DNA of 52,534 nucleotides from the NCBI GenBank assembly GCA_030829985.1, contig JAURNW010000014.1, positions 1 through 52,534 of the forward strand. The letters run 5' to 3'. Made by a program: the position numbers and the translations under genes. The notes beneath the pieces were generated by a model that was given only the letters and a program-made list of their open reading frames with translations, was not told the DNA's origin and ran no database searches. Each line of letters begins with the position of its first letter. Position 1 is the stretch's first letter. The DNA is from Gammaproteobacteria bacterium. Lineage in GTDB: Bacteria > Pseudomonadota > Gammaproteobacteria > Eutrophobiales > Eutrophobiaceae. Shown here piece by piece: positions 35,243-45,137 of the stretch.

Positions 35243-36217
35243 CTAATTTAAATATTCCAGAAATAATCCTGTAAAAATAGTAAGCCCGAACCAGTTATTA
35301 TTCAAAAATGCACGCATACATTGCTCGGTTTTTCTGTGCCAGATTAATTTTAATTGATACATAAAAAAGCAGGCAGCAATACCAAGGCTGATAAAATAAA
35401 ACGGACCAAGTTGAGCTTGTCTACCGACAGCAATTAATGTTACTAATACCAGCACTTGAATAATCCCGATAATAACTCGGTCTGCATCATCAAACAAAAT
35501 TGCAGTGGATTTAATCCCAATCTTGAGGTCATCTTCACGGTCAACCATGGCATACATCGTATCATATACAACCGACCAGAGAATATTCGCAATGAGCAAA
35601 AGCCATGCAATTTGTGGTATAGCATTGGTTTGTGCAGCGAACGCCATGGGAATGGCCCAGCCGAATGCCAAGCCAAGAAAAAACTGAGGCAGGTAGGTGA
35701 ACCGTTTCATGAATGGATAAATCCCCGCCAGTATTACCGCAATTAATGCCAATTGTATGGTCAATTGATTAGTTGTTAATACAAGCAGAAAGGCGACTAG
35801 AATTAAACTGATTGCAACGTATAGCGCTTCAGCAGAGCTTACTTTTCCTGTGGCTAATGGCCGTGTTCGAGTACGTGATACTAGCGGGTCAAACTGTCTA
35901 TCTGCAATATCGTTGAGCACGCAACCAGCGGATCGCATTAAAAACACACCAAGTACAAAAACGGTAAAAACACCCGGACTGGGAAATCCTTCAGCTGCCA
36001 TCCACAAAGCCCATAATGTTGGCCATAATAAGAGCAGGATTCCAATTGGTCGGTCGAGTCTGATCAGTAATGAATACTGGCGTAAGCGTTCATGCACCAC
36101 AGGCATGTTTCGTTTAATCCTGGCCGAGAGATCCTTCAGAATCAAAACCATCGCCGTCCAAAGCGTATGACAGAGTCCTGATATCCTGTTTAAATTGTCT
36201 TTTAGTTTTTGTTGCAT
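35243..36217 (-). CDS. ubiA: 4-hydroxybenzoate polyprenyltransferase
   Basis: Up to 324 residues. Nine or so membrane helices and the two Asp-rich prenyl-diphosphate sites: NDIADRQFD (from N102) and YDTMYAMVDREDD. It joins the polyprenyl tail to 4-hydroxybenzoate in ubiquinone synthesis at the inner membrane. The start is uncertain: ATG 36217 overlaps ubiC by 16 bases, but ATG 36151 and ATG 36106 also lie in frame and the last gives 287 residues, close to usual UbiA length. It follows ubiC directly, as in E. coli. Confidence 0.93.
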   Translation of the reverse strand: MQQKLKDNLNRISGLCHTLWTAMVLILKDLSARIKRNMPVVHERLRQYSLLIRLDRPIGILLLLWPTLWALWMAAEGFPSPGVFTVFVLGVFLMRSAGCVLNDIADRQFDPLVSRTRTRPLATGKVSSAEALYVAISLILVAFLLVLTTNQLTIQLALIAVILAGIYPFMKRFTYLPQFFLGLAFGWAIPMAFAAQTNAIPQIAWLLLIANILWSVVYDTMYAMVDREDDLKIGIKSTAILFDDADRVIIGIIQVLVLVTLIAVGRQAQLGPFYFISLGIAACFFMYQLKLIWHRKTEQCMRAFLNNNWFGLTIFTGLFLEYLN

Positions 36218-36747
36218 TCCAGGATTGTTGGTAAAAATACTTCAGTGACCAGTAATGGGTTATTGTTGATATAGAAGAGAGATTGTCTGCCCCATAAAAA
36301 CCCGGCAATCTTACTACCCATAGTTGCTTGTTGATGAAGATTACAATCTATAGGGATTTTCGCATAGCGCATATTACTTCGGTAAGTCGTACTATCATTA
36401 AATAAGATATTTCCTAACGGTTTGTTACCCAGTTGCAGTAATTCTTCACTTTCTTTTTCAAACGTTGCGCGTGGAATTACTGTTCGTGCGTAAACTAGCC
36501 TTTTATCGTCACATTTTAACCATGATTCCCGAATAAATGTAATTTCATTTTCACCTAATGAAACTAATTCAATTTCATCTGACAGAGGCTGGCTCCATGT
36601 TTCATTTTTTAGTTCAATATGAAATGTACCATTACAGTTCACTTCTATAAAACGTGAGAGTGAACCCTCCTGAAATAGAAATTCATACAACCCAGGATCA
36701 TCAAGTCCTGTTTCAGCATCCAGTTTATTTTGCCACTGCAGTTTCAA
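36202..36747 (-). CDS. ubiC: Chorismate lyase
   Basis: 181 residues. RLVYARTVIPRATF, LGNKPLGNILF and the C-terminal arginine/glutamate-containing segment IAGFLWGRQSLFYINNNPLLVTEVFLP match UbiC, which converts chorismate to 4-hydroxybenzoate and pyruvate. The start codon is TTG at 36747 with an AAAGGA RBS about 10 bases upstream; no ATG lies nearby in frame. It is encoded directly before ubiA, giving the first two committed steps of ubiquinone synthesis together. Confidence 0.92.
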   Translation of the reverse strand: MKLQWQNKLDAETGLDDPGLYEFLFQEGSLSRFIEVNCNGTFHIELKNETWSQPLSDEIELVSLGENEITFIRESWLKCDDKRLVYARTVIPRATFEKESEELLQLGNKPLGNILFNDSTTYRSNMRYAKIPIDCNLHQQATMGSKIAGFLWGRQSLFYINNNPLLVTEVFLPTILECNKN

Positions 36748-36766
36748 TTATTATTTTCCTTTGATT

Positions 36767-38863
36767 TTAAACATTACTGTAATCCAGACTTTTCCCAAGC
36801 CAACGCTCGATTAACAGTTTTACCTTGTCGGGGTGTTCGACCAGTAAAGTTTTCGCTGTGTTTTGAATCTCTGGCAATAAGTGTGCATCACGCATCAGAT
36901 CTGCAACACGCATATCAGGTATTCCCGCCTGTCGAGTGCCTAACACTTCTCCAGGACCACGTAATTCAAGATCTTTTTCTGCAATTAAAAAGCCATCACT
37001 ACTGGTACGCATGATCTCCAGTCGTTGTCGTGCCAGTTCGCCGAGTGGAGGTTGATACATTAAAACACAATCACTTTTAATCTCTCCACGTCCGATGCGA
37101 CCACGTAATTGATGTAATTGTGAAAGACCGAATCGTTCGGCATTATCTATAATCATCAAGCTGGCATTAGGGACATCTACACCAACTTCTATAACTGTTG
37201 TTGCAACCAGAAGCTTTATTTTACCATTTTTAAAATCCTGCATTATGGTTTCTTTTTCATTTGACTTCATACGCCCATGTATCAGTCCGATTTTAATTGA
37301 TAGCAGTTTTTCTGTAAGTTTGTCTGCAGTTTCAATTGCTGTTTCACATTGCAATGTTTCTGATTCTTCAATCAAGGTGCACACCCAATAAACCTGACGT
37401 CCTTCGGCGCAGACATGTTTTATCCGCTCTATAATCTCTTCGCGACGTTCATTTGAAATAACGCTGGTGCCGATTGATTTACGATTGGGTGGTAATTCAT
37501 CTATCAAGGTATGATCCAGGTCGGCATAAGCAGTCATGGTCAATGTACGTGGTATCGGCGTTGCGGTCATGATGAGCTGATGTGGGAATGTTTCATGTCG
37601 TTGGCCTTTCTCCAGTAAGGCAAGCCGTTGATGCACACCAAAACGATGTTGCTCATCAATTACTATCAAGCCTAGTTTTGCAAAGCTTACGCTTTCCTGA
37701 AAAAGAGCATGTGTCCCAATTGCAACAAGTGGTGTCTTATCTTGTAAACGGTTTTCAACTTCATTTCTTATTGATTTTTTCAGTTTCCCGGTTAAAAAAA
37801 CAACATCGATATTCAATGGTTTTAACCATAATGTGAAATTATTGTAGTGCTGTTCTGCTAACAATTCTGTCGGTGCCATGATAGCGACTTGATAACCCGC
37901 CTCTATAGCTTGCAATGCAGCTAATGCTGCAACCACTGTCTTACCTGAACCGACATCGCCCTGAATCAATCGCAACATAGCCACTGTTTTATTCAAGTCT
38001 GACGCTATAGTGTCATAAGCCCTTTTTTGTGCATTTGTTAGCGTGAATGGCAGGCTATCTAAAAATTTTCTGACCAGATATTTACTCGTAGCGAACGAGG
38101 GGGAATGTTCCGTTCTTAATTCATTGCGCAATTCAAGCAAGCTTAATTGTTGGGCAAGCAATTCTTCAAAGGCGAGTCTTTTCTGTGCCGGATGTTGGCC
38201 CGCTATCAGACTTTGAACATCAGCATCAGGTGGTGGACGATGCACATATTTCAATGCATCAATCAGGGTGGGTAAATTTTGCGTAGATAAAATATTGCCC
38301 GGTAGTAATTCAATCAAACCTTGTTTGTTATTATTCAAGGTCAGCAAGGCTTGATCGGTCAATTTACGTAGACGTGCCTGCTGCAAACCTTCTGTGCTGG
38401 GATAAACTGCGGTCAACTGTTCTTCCAGTTCATCATTCTGGTGTATATCCAGCACGCGATATTCCGGATGAATAATTTCCAGTGAATTTGGTCCACGACG
38501 AACTTGACCATAACAGCGTATGGATAAGCCACGTTGCAAGCCTTTTTCCTGTGCGCGTGAAAAATAAAAAAAGCGTAAAACGATCGCACCTGTTCCGTCA
38601 CTGATTCGACATAATAATGAGCGCCGTTTTCCATAACGAATTTGTGTAAGTTCTATTTCTCCCTGAATGTAAGCGTTATGTCCATGCAGTAATGTACCGA
38701 TAGGTGTTATACGTGTGCGATCAATATAACGATGTGGTAAATGAAACAGTAAATCCTGTACATTAATAATTCCAATGCGGTTGAGTTTTTCCTCCAGGCG
38801 GATTCCAACCCCGCTCAGGACAGTGACCGGATCTGAAAGCGAATGTTGCTTATTAAATGTCAA
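36767..38863 (-). CDS. recG: ATP-dependent DNA helicase RecG
   Basis: 698 residues. N-terminal wedge/OB domain (HNAYIQGEIELTQIRYGKRR), then helicase motifs: LIQGDVGSGKTVVAA (Walker A), VIDEQHRFGVHQR (DExH), MTATPIPRTL and the C-terminal LRGRIGRGE and TRQAGIPDMRVADLMRD of the RecG family. It remodels stalled forks and Holliday junctions. The start appears to be TTG at 38863, with no convincing RBS; the length is normal (E. coli has 693). Confidence 0.95.
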   Translation of the reverse strand: MTFNKQHSLSDPVTVLSGVGIRLEEKLNRIGIINVQDLLFHLPHRYIDRTRITPIGTLLHGHNAYIQGEIELTQIRYGKRRSLLCRISDGTGAIVLRFFYFSRAQEKGLQRGLSIRCYGQVRRGPNSLEIIHPEYRVLDIHQNDELEEQLTAVYPSTEGLQQARLRKLTDQALLTLNNNKQGLIELLPGNILSTQNLPTLIDALKYVHRPPPDADVQSLIAGQHPAQKRLAFEELLAQQLSLLELRNELRTEHSPSFATSKYLVRKFLDSLPFTLTNAQKRAYDTIASDLNKTVAMLRLIQGDVGSGKTVVAALAALQAIEAGYQVAIMAPTELLAEQHYNNFTLWLKPLNIDVVFLTGKLKKSIRNEVENRLQDKTPLVAIGTHALFQESVSFAKLGLIVIDEQHRFGVHQRLALLEKGQRHETFPHQLIMTATPIPRTLTMTAYADLDHTLIDELPPNRKSIGTSVISNERREEIIERIKHVCAEGRQVYWVCTLIEESETLQCETAIETADKLTEKLLSIKIGLIHGRMKSNEKETIMQDFKNGKIKLLVATTVIEVGVDVPNASLMIIDNAERFGLSQLHQLRGRIGRGEIKSDCVLMYQPPLGELARQRLEIMRTSSDGFLIAEKDLELRGPGEVLGTRQAGIPDMRVADLMRDAHLLPEIQNTAKTLLVEHPDKVKLLIERWLGKSLDYSNV

Positions 38864-38927
38864 AGCAATTAGTTGAATGCCATGCGATGTTGTAAATGTT
38901 GTTTAAAATTATGCTAATCAGGTTAAC

Positions 38928-39308
38928 TCAAAGTGTCATAATGGCATCCATTTCAACCAAAGCACCTTTTGGTAAACTGGCAACACCGACAGCAGCACGA
39001 GCAGGATAAGGTTCAGAAAAGTATTCAGCCATAACCTCATTCACTAAAGGAAAGTGTGATAAGTCTGTGAGGAAAATATTCAATTTACTAATGTCAGCCA
39101 GGCTACCATCGGCAGCTATTGCCACAGCGGCAAGATTATCAAAAACGCGAGTGATTTGAGCACGCATATCACCTTCAACGAGTTCCATTGTTTCTGGTAC
39201 TAACGGGATTTGTCCTGATAGATATACTGTGTCGCCAACTTTTACTGCTTGTGAGTAAGTGCCTATAGCTTGTGGCGCATCAGTAGTGGATATGATTTCT
39301 CGTTGCAT
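38928..39308 (-). CDS. ridA: RidA-family enamine/imine deaminase
   Basis: 126 residues, full length. It contains [24 protein letters not shown] at the start and the family signature [23 protein letters not shown] at the end, including the Arg that binds the substrate carboxylate and the Glu before MDA. RidA removes reactive 2-aminoacrylate from PLP enzymes. It sits between spoT and recG on the same strand. Confidence 0.93.
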   Translation of the reverse strand: MQREIISTTDAPQAIGTYSQAVKVGDTVYLSGQIPLVPETMELVEGDMRAQITRVFDNLAAVAIAADGSLADISKLNIFLTDLSHFPLVNEVMAEYFSEPYPARAAVGVASLPKGALVEMDAIMTL

Positions 39309-39384
39309 TATTGCCCCCTGTTTAATATGTCAGATAGTCTTATTTAAGTTTTTGAATTTTAGTCTGGAATTAATTCGAGATTTT

Positions 39385-41532
39385 CTAGGCGCGCGATATT
39401 TGCGAAACACTTTTAATGGTTCTGATTTTTCTGATTACATCGGCCAGATGTACTCTGTCTTTTACATCAATCGTAAATCGCTGGTCAGCGTAACGATCAT
39501 CTCGTTCCATCATTTCTACTTTTTCAATATTAGCACCGGCATCAGCGATTGTTGCAGCAACATTAGCAAGGACCCCTCTTTGGTTACTCGAATTCAGACG
39601 GATCATTACCTGGAATTCGCGATCAATATTTTCTTCCCACTCAACCTGTATCCATTTCTCTGGATGATTTCTAAATTCTGCAATGTTTTTACAGGTCTGA
39701 CGATGTATCACAATACCGCGTCCGGATGTCACGAAGCCATGGATAGGGTCGCCGGGGATTGGGTAACAACATTTCGGAAAATTGACCACCAGACCTTCAG
39801 TTCCTTTAATCGATAATGGCGTGGTATTTGTGGAAGAAGCATTCTTGACTTCTAGTGGAGTGAGTTTTTCTATAGCAACGACTTGTCTGGCAAATAGCGG
39901 CGCCATTTTATTTCCAAGTCCAATCTCTTGAAACAAGTTATCCACATGTTCAAGGTTATTTTCAGTAAGTAAAAAGGACATATCCTTTTTACTAATATCC
40001 TGATATGTAATTCCAAAAGGTTCCAGTTCACGATTCAAAAGGCGTTTGCCTAATGCAATAGCTTCATCATTTTGCAGATTTTTAAGGAAATGTCTTATTT
40101 GAGTTCGTGCTTTAACAGTCGTCACAAAGTTTAGCCAGGCTGGATTAGGCCGACCACTTTTCGCAGTTATAATACTGACCGTCGCTCCGTTAGTCAGATG
40201 CGTACCAAGTGGAGCCAACTTTCTGTTAATTCTTGCACCTACACAACGGTTGCCAATATCGGTATGTATAGCGTAAGCAAAATCTACAGCAGTTGAACCA
40301 CTGGGTAACTCCATAATTTTTCCCTTAGGGGTGAAGACATAAACTTCATCCGGGAATAGATCTATTTTTACATTTTCAAAAAATTCCTCCGGATTCCCCG
40401 CTGATTTATTCATTTCTACAATATTACGCAACCATTCTCTGGCTCGACGGTGGACATTGCTGCGATCACTATCTACTCGGTTAGATGTTTTTGCTTTGCC
40501 CTCTGCCTTATAGAGCCAGTGCGCTGCAATCCCAACTTCTGCGACATTATTCATATCTTTGGAGCGGATCTGTATCTCAATAGGAACGCCGTATGGGCCA
40601 AACAAAACTGTGTGTAGTGATTGATAACCATTTGTTTTGGGGATGGCAATGTAATCCTTGAACTTGCCGGGGACAGGTTTATATAAATTATGTACTGTGC
40701 CTAATGTGCGATAGCAGGTATCAACATTGTCAACAATCAAGCGGAAGGCATAGACATCAAAAATATCTGAAAATGACAAATGCTGTTCTCGCATCTTTTG
40801 GTATATGCCATAAAGGTGCTTTTCTCTGCCCAGGATTTGCCCGGGAATCTTTTCCTGGCGCATACGCCGTTTTAACGCAGTTCGGATTTTAATTATAATT
40901 TCCTTGCGATGACCACGGGCTTTATTTATTTGTTCATTTAAAATTCGATAACGCATTGGATATAAGGTAGCAAAACCAAGTTCTTCCAACTCTAAACGGA
41001 TAGAGTTAAGCCCGAGTCTTAATGCAATTGGGGCATAGATTTCAAGTGTCTCACGTGCAATGCGACGCCGTTTTTCGGGTTTTAACGCCTCCAGAGTCCG
41101 CATGTTATGCAAGCGATCAGCGAGTTTAACCAGAATGACACGGATATCATTACTCATTGCCATCAACATTTTACGAAAGTTGTTAGCCTGTGCTTCAGCG
41201 GAGTTTTCGAACTTGATTTTGTCCAGTTTACTGACGCCATCAACCAGCTCAGTCACTCCCTTGCCGAATTTACGTCTAAGTTGTGCTTTAGCCGTAGGGG
41301 TGTCTTCGATAACATCATGCAGAATGGCCGCCATGATGGTTTGATGATCCATATGCATTTCACCCAGAATCTGAGCGACTTCCAATGGATGATTAATATA
41401 GGGTTCGCCACTGACCCGTTTCTGACCTTCATGTGCCTTGGCACTAAAGTAATAGGCGCGCTGTACTTTAAAGACCTGATCTGATTGCAGATAGGTACCG
41501 ATAAGTTTACTGAGGTCGTTAATCGTTAGCAC
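39385..41532 (-). CDS. spoT: Bifunctional (p)ppGpp synthetase/hydrolase
   Basis: 715 residues. HD hydrolase domain with AILHDVIEDT and KLADRLHNMRTL; synthetase domain with DVYAFRLIVDN and IPKTNGYQSLHT; then TGS (VYVFTPKGKIMELP) and C-terminal ACT domains. The intact HD motif marks it as SpoT/Rel rather than RelA. The start is GTG at 41532 (no ATG nearby), with no strong RBS. rpoZ lies just upstream, the classical gmk-rpoZ-spoT order. Confidence 0.96.
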   Translation of the reverse strand: MLTINDLSKLIGTYLQSDQVFKVQRAYYFSAKAHEGQKRVSGEPYINHPLEVAQILGEMHMDHQTIMAAILHDVIEDTPTAKAQLRRKFGKGVTELVDGVSKLDKIKFENSAEAQANNFRKMLMAMSNDIRVILVKLADRLHNMRTLEALKPEKRRRIARETLEIYAPIALRLGLNSIRLELEELGFATLYPMRYRILNEQINKARGHRKEIIIKIRTALKRRMRQEKIPGQILGREKHLYGIYQKMREQHLSFSDIFDVYAFRLIVDNVDTCYRTLGTVHNLYKPVPGKFKDYIAIPKTNGYQSLHTVLFGPYGVPIEIQIRSKDMNNVAEVGIAAHWLYKAEGKAKTSNRVDSDRSNVHRRAREWLRNIVEMNKSAGNPEEFFENVKIDLFPDEVYVFTPKGKIMELPSGSTAVDFAYAIHTDIGNRCVGARINRKLAPLGTHLTNGATVSIITAKSGRPNPAWLNFVTTVKARTQIRHFLKNLQNDEAIALGKRLLNRELEPFGITYQDISKKDMSFLLTENNLEHVDNLFQEIGLGNKMAPLFARQVVAIEKLTPLEVKNASSTNTTPLSIKGTEGLVVNFPKCCYPIPGDPIHGFVTSGRGIVIHRQTCKNIAEFRNHPEKWIQVEWEENIDREFQVMIRLNSSNQRGVLANVAATIADAGANIEKVEMMERDDRYADQRFTIDVKDRVHLADVIRKIRTIKSVSQISRA

Positions 41533-41652
41533 TGGTAATAAGTCAACAGCGATTGTTTATAAAAATGTCCGGATAAGGTACGGAAATTATATGATACAAC
41601 AGCAGAAAGACGCATGCTGCGCCTTTCTGTAATATGAAGAGTGTATTGTTGT

Positions 41653-41913
41653 TTATTCTACGGTGGGTATTCCAAAATCAGATTCGGTGAATTCATCTTC
41701 TGTATCGAATCTGTTTATTTTATCGATATTGTCGTTATTAACGAGATTCTCGGCGATTTCGCGTAACGCTATAACAGTAGGTTTATCATTCTCTGCGGGT
41801 ACCAATGGATCCGCACCCATTGCAATTTGTCGTGCACGTTTGCTTGCCAATAAAACCAGATCATAGCGGTTAACAACATTTTCCAGGCAGTCTTCAACGG
41901 TTAGTCTGGCCAT
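41653..41913 (-). CDS. rpoZ: RNA polymerase omega subunit
   Basis: 86 residues. [20 protein letters not shown] and [14 protein letters not shown] are the conserved omega helices; omega wraps the beta-prime C-terminus and forms one ppGpp site. The C-terminal tail is short and acidic. It lies between gmk and spoT, as in most gammaproteobacteria. Confidence 0.96.
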   Translation of the reverse strand: MARLTVEDCLENVVNRYDLVLLASKRARQIAMGADPLVPAENDKPTVIALREIAENLVNNDNIDKINRFDTEDEFTESDFGIPTVE

Positions 41914-41957
41914 GTAAATTCCTCATTCCTAAATGTAAAGTGATATTCAGATACTTA

Positions 41958-41976
41958 CTGGTTAGTAAATAACCAG
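41958..41976. repeat. Inverted repeat between gmk and rpoZ
   Basis: CTGGTTA (41958-41964) and TAACCAG (41970-41976) make a perfect 7-bp stem with loop GTAAA. On the plus strand it is followed by AATTTTT, but both flanking genes are minus strand, where no T tract follows. It may be an operator or attenuating hairpin in the 134-base gap before rpoZ. Confidence 0.4.
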
Positions 41977-42047
41977 AATTTTTGTGGAGCGCTATTCTAC
42001 TGGATAGTGAGGCCGTTGGGCAATATATGAATCGGTTCTAACGGTGA

Positions 42048-42680
42048 TTAATCCTCTTGATTCATGATTTTACTGACAAAATCATCATAAAAAGCAGATT
42101 GTCGGCACCTACCCAGATTAGTAGCAGTAATAATTGTCTTAATCTCGGTCAGGGCCATGTCAAAATCTTCATTGATAATGATATAGTCAAATTCCTTGTA
42201 ATGTGATATTTCTTCGCGTGCTGCATCCATCCTGCGTTCAATCGTCTCTGTATCATCATGTTGGCGCGAGTCCAGCCTCTCTCGAAGAGTCCGGTAACTT
42301 GGGGGTAGAATAAAAATAGTCACACTATTCCGCAATTGCGATTTTACCTGTTGCGCACCTTGCCAATCTATTTCCAGAATAATATTTTTACCTGCCGCAA
42401 GCTGTGTATTAACCCAGTCGCGTGATGTGCCGTAATAATTGCCGAAGACTTTCGCATATTCAAGAAACTGATTTTGTTTAATCAGTTGTTTGAAGTCATT
42501 TTCATTAACGAAGTGGTATGCAGTTCCTTCCATTTCACTTGCACGTGGTTGACGTGTTGTGTGCGAAACAGATACCTCGACATTATCCATGTCATTAATT
42601 AATGCTTTAACTAAAGATGTTTTGCCTGCACCTGAGGGCGCAGCGATAATAAATAATGATCCGCTTTTATTTTTAGCCAT
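42048..42680 (-). CDS. gmk: Guanylate kinase
   Basis: 210 residues. The P-loop APSGAGKTSLVKAL, the GMP-binding region VSVSHTTRQPRASEMEG, and VFGNYYGTSRDWVN and ILEIDWQGAQQVK are diagnostic. It phosphorylates GMP to GDP, feeding GTP and ppGpp synthesis. It lies 31 bases after yicC and upstream of rpoZ-spoT. Confidence 0.96.
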   Translation of the reverse strand: MAKNKSGSLFIIAAPSGAGKTSLVKALINDMDNVEVSVSHTTRQPRASEMEGTAYHFVNENDFKQLIKQNQFLEYAKVFGNYYGTSRDWVNTQLAAGKNIILEIDWQGAQQVKSQLRNSVTIFILPPSYRTLRERLDSRQHDDTETIERRMDAAREEISHYKEFDYIIINEDFDMALTEIKTIITATNLGRCRQSAFYDDFVSKIMNQED

Positions 42681-42711
42681 TTGTGTAATGTATTTTTAAG
42701 TGACAGTTGTA

Positions 42712-43578
42712 CTATTCAAGATTCTGAATCTGTTCACGCATCTGTTCGATCAATACCTTTAAATCGACGGATGAGTTGGTAGTATCCAAATGCGCTGACT
42801 TTGAGCCTAATGTATTTGATTCACGATTCATTTCCTGCATTAAAAAATCCAGTCGTCGACCAACAGCATCAGACTGTTCAAGGACTCTTTGTACCTCATC
42901 TATATGGGCGTCTAATCGATCCATCTCTTCTGCAACGTCCATCTTTTGGGTTAATAAAAGAAGCTCTTGTTCGAGACGTTCATTATTCAGCTCGGTATTA
43001 AGTTCTTGTACACGTAAAGTTAATTTTTCACGAATGCCTTCAAGTATCGTTGGCATTTGTTCACGAACCCGGGTAACGATCTCCTTGGCTGCTATACAGC
43101 GGTCAAGAATCATTTTCTTAGTTTTTTCACCTTCACGTTCGCGGGTTTCAACGACGGCGATAAGAGTTTGATCAACTAATTTCAGTAAAGGAGCACTCAT
43201 CGCCTCAGGATCCGGCGCATCCTTATCGAGAACTCCGGGCCACCTTAGCAACTCAAGTGGATTTATCGCAGCAGCATTTTTTAATTGCCCATGTGTTATT
43301 TCAGCGGTCTCTATGATTTTATTTAGTAGATCCTGATTGACAGCTAATGCATCTTTAGAGGTTTCACGTTGCTCAAAACGTATATTACAGTCGACTTTAC
43401 CCCGCTTTAATTGACTGGATATGCGATCGCGAATTGCCTGTTCCAGTGGACGCAATTCTTCTGGTAGCCGAACAGACATTTCCAGGTAACGATGGTTAAC
43501 GCTTCTGATCTCACAACTGGCATCCCCCCAATTTCCTGAATCTTCAGCTCTGCCATATGCGGTCATGCTTTTAATCAT
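42712..43578 (-). CDS. yicC: YicC-family endoribonuclease
   Basis: 288 residues. MIKSMTAYGRAEDSGNWGD at the start, SVNHRYLEMSVRLPEELRPL, and the end with FLMQEMNRESNTLGSKSAH are the YicC/YloC family hallmarks. Family members are metal-dependent RNases. It is divergent from rph, the usual arrangement, and followed by gmk. Confidence 0.93.
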   Translation of the reverse strand: MIKSMTAYGRAEDSGNWGDASCEIRSVNHRYLEMSVRLPEELRPLEQAIRDRISSQLKRGKVDCNIRFEQRETSKDALAVNQDLLNKIIETAEITHGQLKNAAAINPLELLRWPGVLDKDAPDPEAMSAPLLKLVDQTLIAVVETREREGEKTKKMILDRCIAAKEIVTRVREQMPTILEGIREKLTLRVQELNTELNNERLEQELLLLTQKMDVAEEMDRLDAHIDEVQRVLEQSDAVGRRLDFLMQEMNRESNTLGSKSAHLDTTNSSVDLKVLIEQMREQIQNLE

Positions 43579-43692
43579 TAATCTATCCTTCCATTATCAT
43601 TATTTGCTAATACTAACGTTTCAGTCGTATATGGGAAATACGCGGACACAATTTATCGTTATAATGCAGCCCTTTTTATATTGGAGTTACCT

Positions 43693-44409
43693 ATGCGCCC
43701 AAGCGGACGTTCGCCGGATCAACTAAGACCGGTCACAATAACACGAAATTTTACCTGTCATGCGGAAGGTTCTGTCTTGATCGAATTTGGCAATACGAAA
43801 GTTATCTGTAATGCCAGTTTTGACTCCGGTGTCCCGGGCTTCTTGCGTGGTAAAGGACAAGGCTGGGTGACGGGCGAATACGGTATGTTGCCGCGTTCGA
43901 CCGGATCGCGTATGCGTCGTGAAGCATCACAAAACAAGCAAGGCGGCCGAACTATGGAAATCCAGCGATTGATTGGTCGTTCTCTGCGTGCGGTTATTGA
44001 TATGACTGCATTGGGTGAAAATACGATAGTCATCGATTGCGATGTCATTCAGGCCGATGGTGGCACCCGGACGGCTTCAATCACTGGCGGTTACATAGCA
44101 TTGGTTGATGCTATTAATAAAGCTAAAGCAGATGGTTTGATTCAGGCCAATCCGATCAAGGCCATGATAGCGTCAATATCTGTTGGTATTCACAATGGCG
44201 AGCCGGTACTTGATTTGGATTATGCTGAAGATTCGACAGCTGAGACAGACATGAATGTCGTTATGAATGATGAAAATCATTTTATTGAAGTCCAGGGCAC
44301 AGCAGAAGGACATGCTTTCACGCCGGATGAACTGAATAGTATGTTAAGTCTGGCACAAAAAGGCATTACTGAATTATTTGAACTTCAACGCAACGCTCTA
44401 AAACAGTAA
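43693..44409 (+). CDS. rph: Ribonuclease PH
   Basis: 238 residues from ATG 43693 ([20 protein letters not shown]); the TTG at 43681 is part of the TTGGAG Shine-Dalgarno and not the start. The segment [20 protein letters not shown] and [19 protein letters not shown] hold the phosphate-binding Arg/Thr residues. It trims tRNA 3' ends phosphorolytically. It is intact, unlike the frameshifted E. coli K-12 copy. It is divergent from yicC and followed by rdgB after 20 bases. A possible -10 TATAAT lies at 43660-43665. Confidence 0.95.
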   Translation: MRPSGRSPDQLRPVTITRNFTCHAEGSVLIEFGNTKVICNASFDSGVPGFLRGKGQGWVTGEYGMLPRSTGSRMRREASQNKQGGRTMEIQRLIGRSLRAVIDMTALGENTIVIDCDVIQADGGTRTASITGGYIALVDAINKAKADGLIQANPIKAMIASISVGIHNGEPVLDLDYAEDSTAETDMNVVMNDENHFIEVQGTAEGHAFTPDELNSMLSLAQKGITELFELQRNALKQ

Positions 44410-44429
44410 TTCAATGCAGGAATATCATT

Positions 44430-45026
44430 TTGGAAAAGCGACAAATAGTTCTCGCCAGCAATAATCAGGGGAAGGTCAGAGAGATAAACGAATGTCTCGA
44501 TGGGACTGCTTTTCGTATCGTTCCGCAATCGGAATTCAATGTCCCGGAAATCGAAGAGACTGGTTTAACATTTGTGGAGAATGCTTTACTCAAAGCACGT
44601 AACGCAGCCCGGTATACCGGTCACCCGGTAATAGCAGATGATTCGGGTATAGAAGTACTTGCCTTGAAAGGGAGGCCGGGTATCTATTCAGCACGTTATG
44701 CCGGCGTAAATGCGACGGATAAGGATAATCTAAATAAGCTTATTGAAGAGATCAAACCGTTAACTGAAGTGGATCGAAAAGCCCGCTTTGTATGTTTAAT
44801 GGTTTACTTGAGACATGCGGATGATCCAACTCCAGTAATCAGTCAGGGTATTTGGGATGGTATTGTGATCGCTGAGCCACATGGACCAAATGGATTTGGC
44901 TACGATCCTATGTTTTATGTGCCGACACATGATTGTACTTCTGCTGAGTTGTCACCAGCTATTAAAAACCAGCTCAGTCATCGGGGACAAGCGTTAAAAG
45001 CCTTGATTAAAGAAATCAGTGCTTGA
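44430..45026 (+). CDS. rdgB: dITP/XTP pyrophosphatase
   Basis: 198 residues. IVLASNNQGKVREINECL, ETGLTFVENALLKARNAA, ADDSGIEVLALKGRPGIYSARYAG and GPNGFGYDPMFYVP are the RdgB/HAM1 motifs. It removes non-canonical purine nucleotides. The start is TTG at 44430, with AGGA about 9 bases upstream and no ATG nearby. The gene follows rph. Confidence 0.95.
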   Translation: MEKRQIVLASNNQGKVREINECLDGTAFRIVPQSEFNVPEIEETGLTFVENALLKARNAARYTGHPVIADDSGIEVLALKGRPGIYSARYAGVNATDKDNLNKLIEEIKPLTEVDRKARFVCLMVYLRHADDPTPVISQGIWDGIVIAEPHGPNGFGYDPMFYVPTHDCTSAELSPAIKNQLSHRGQALKALIKEISA

Positions 45027-45137
45027 TTAATTTAAATCAGGAACAGTTGATTGACGTCGCTATCCTTAATAACAATAAATTATATCTCCTGCCCCAATTC
45101 AACTTGAACCAGAGCAGCCTAAATAAAGTCAATCATA

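Noticed and set aside
41958-41976. Terminator for the rpoZ-gmk region
   Set aside because: The hairpin has a T-rich flank only on the plus strand, where no gene ends. Kept as an inverted repeat only.
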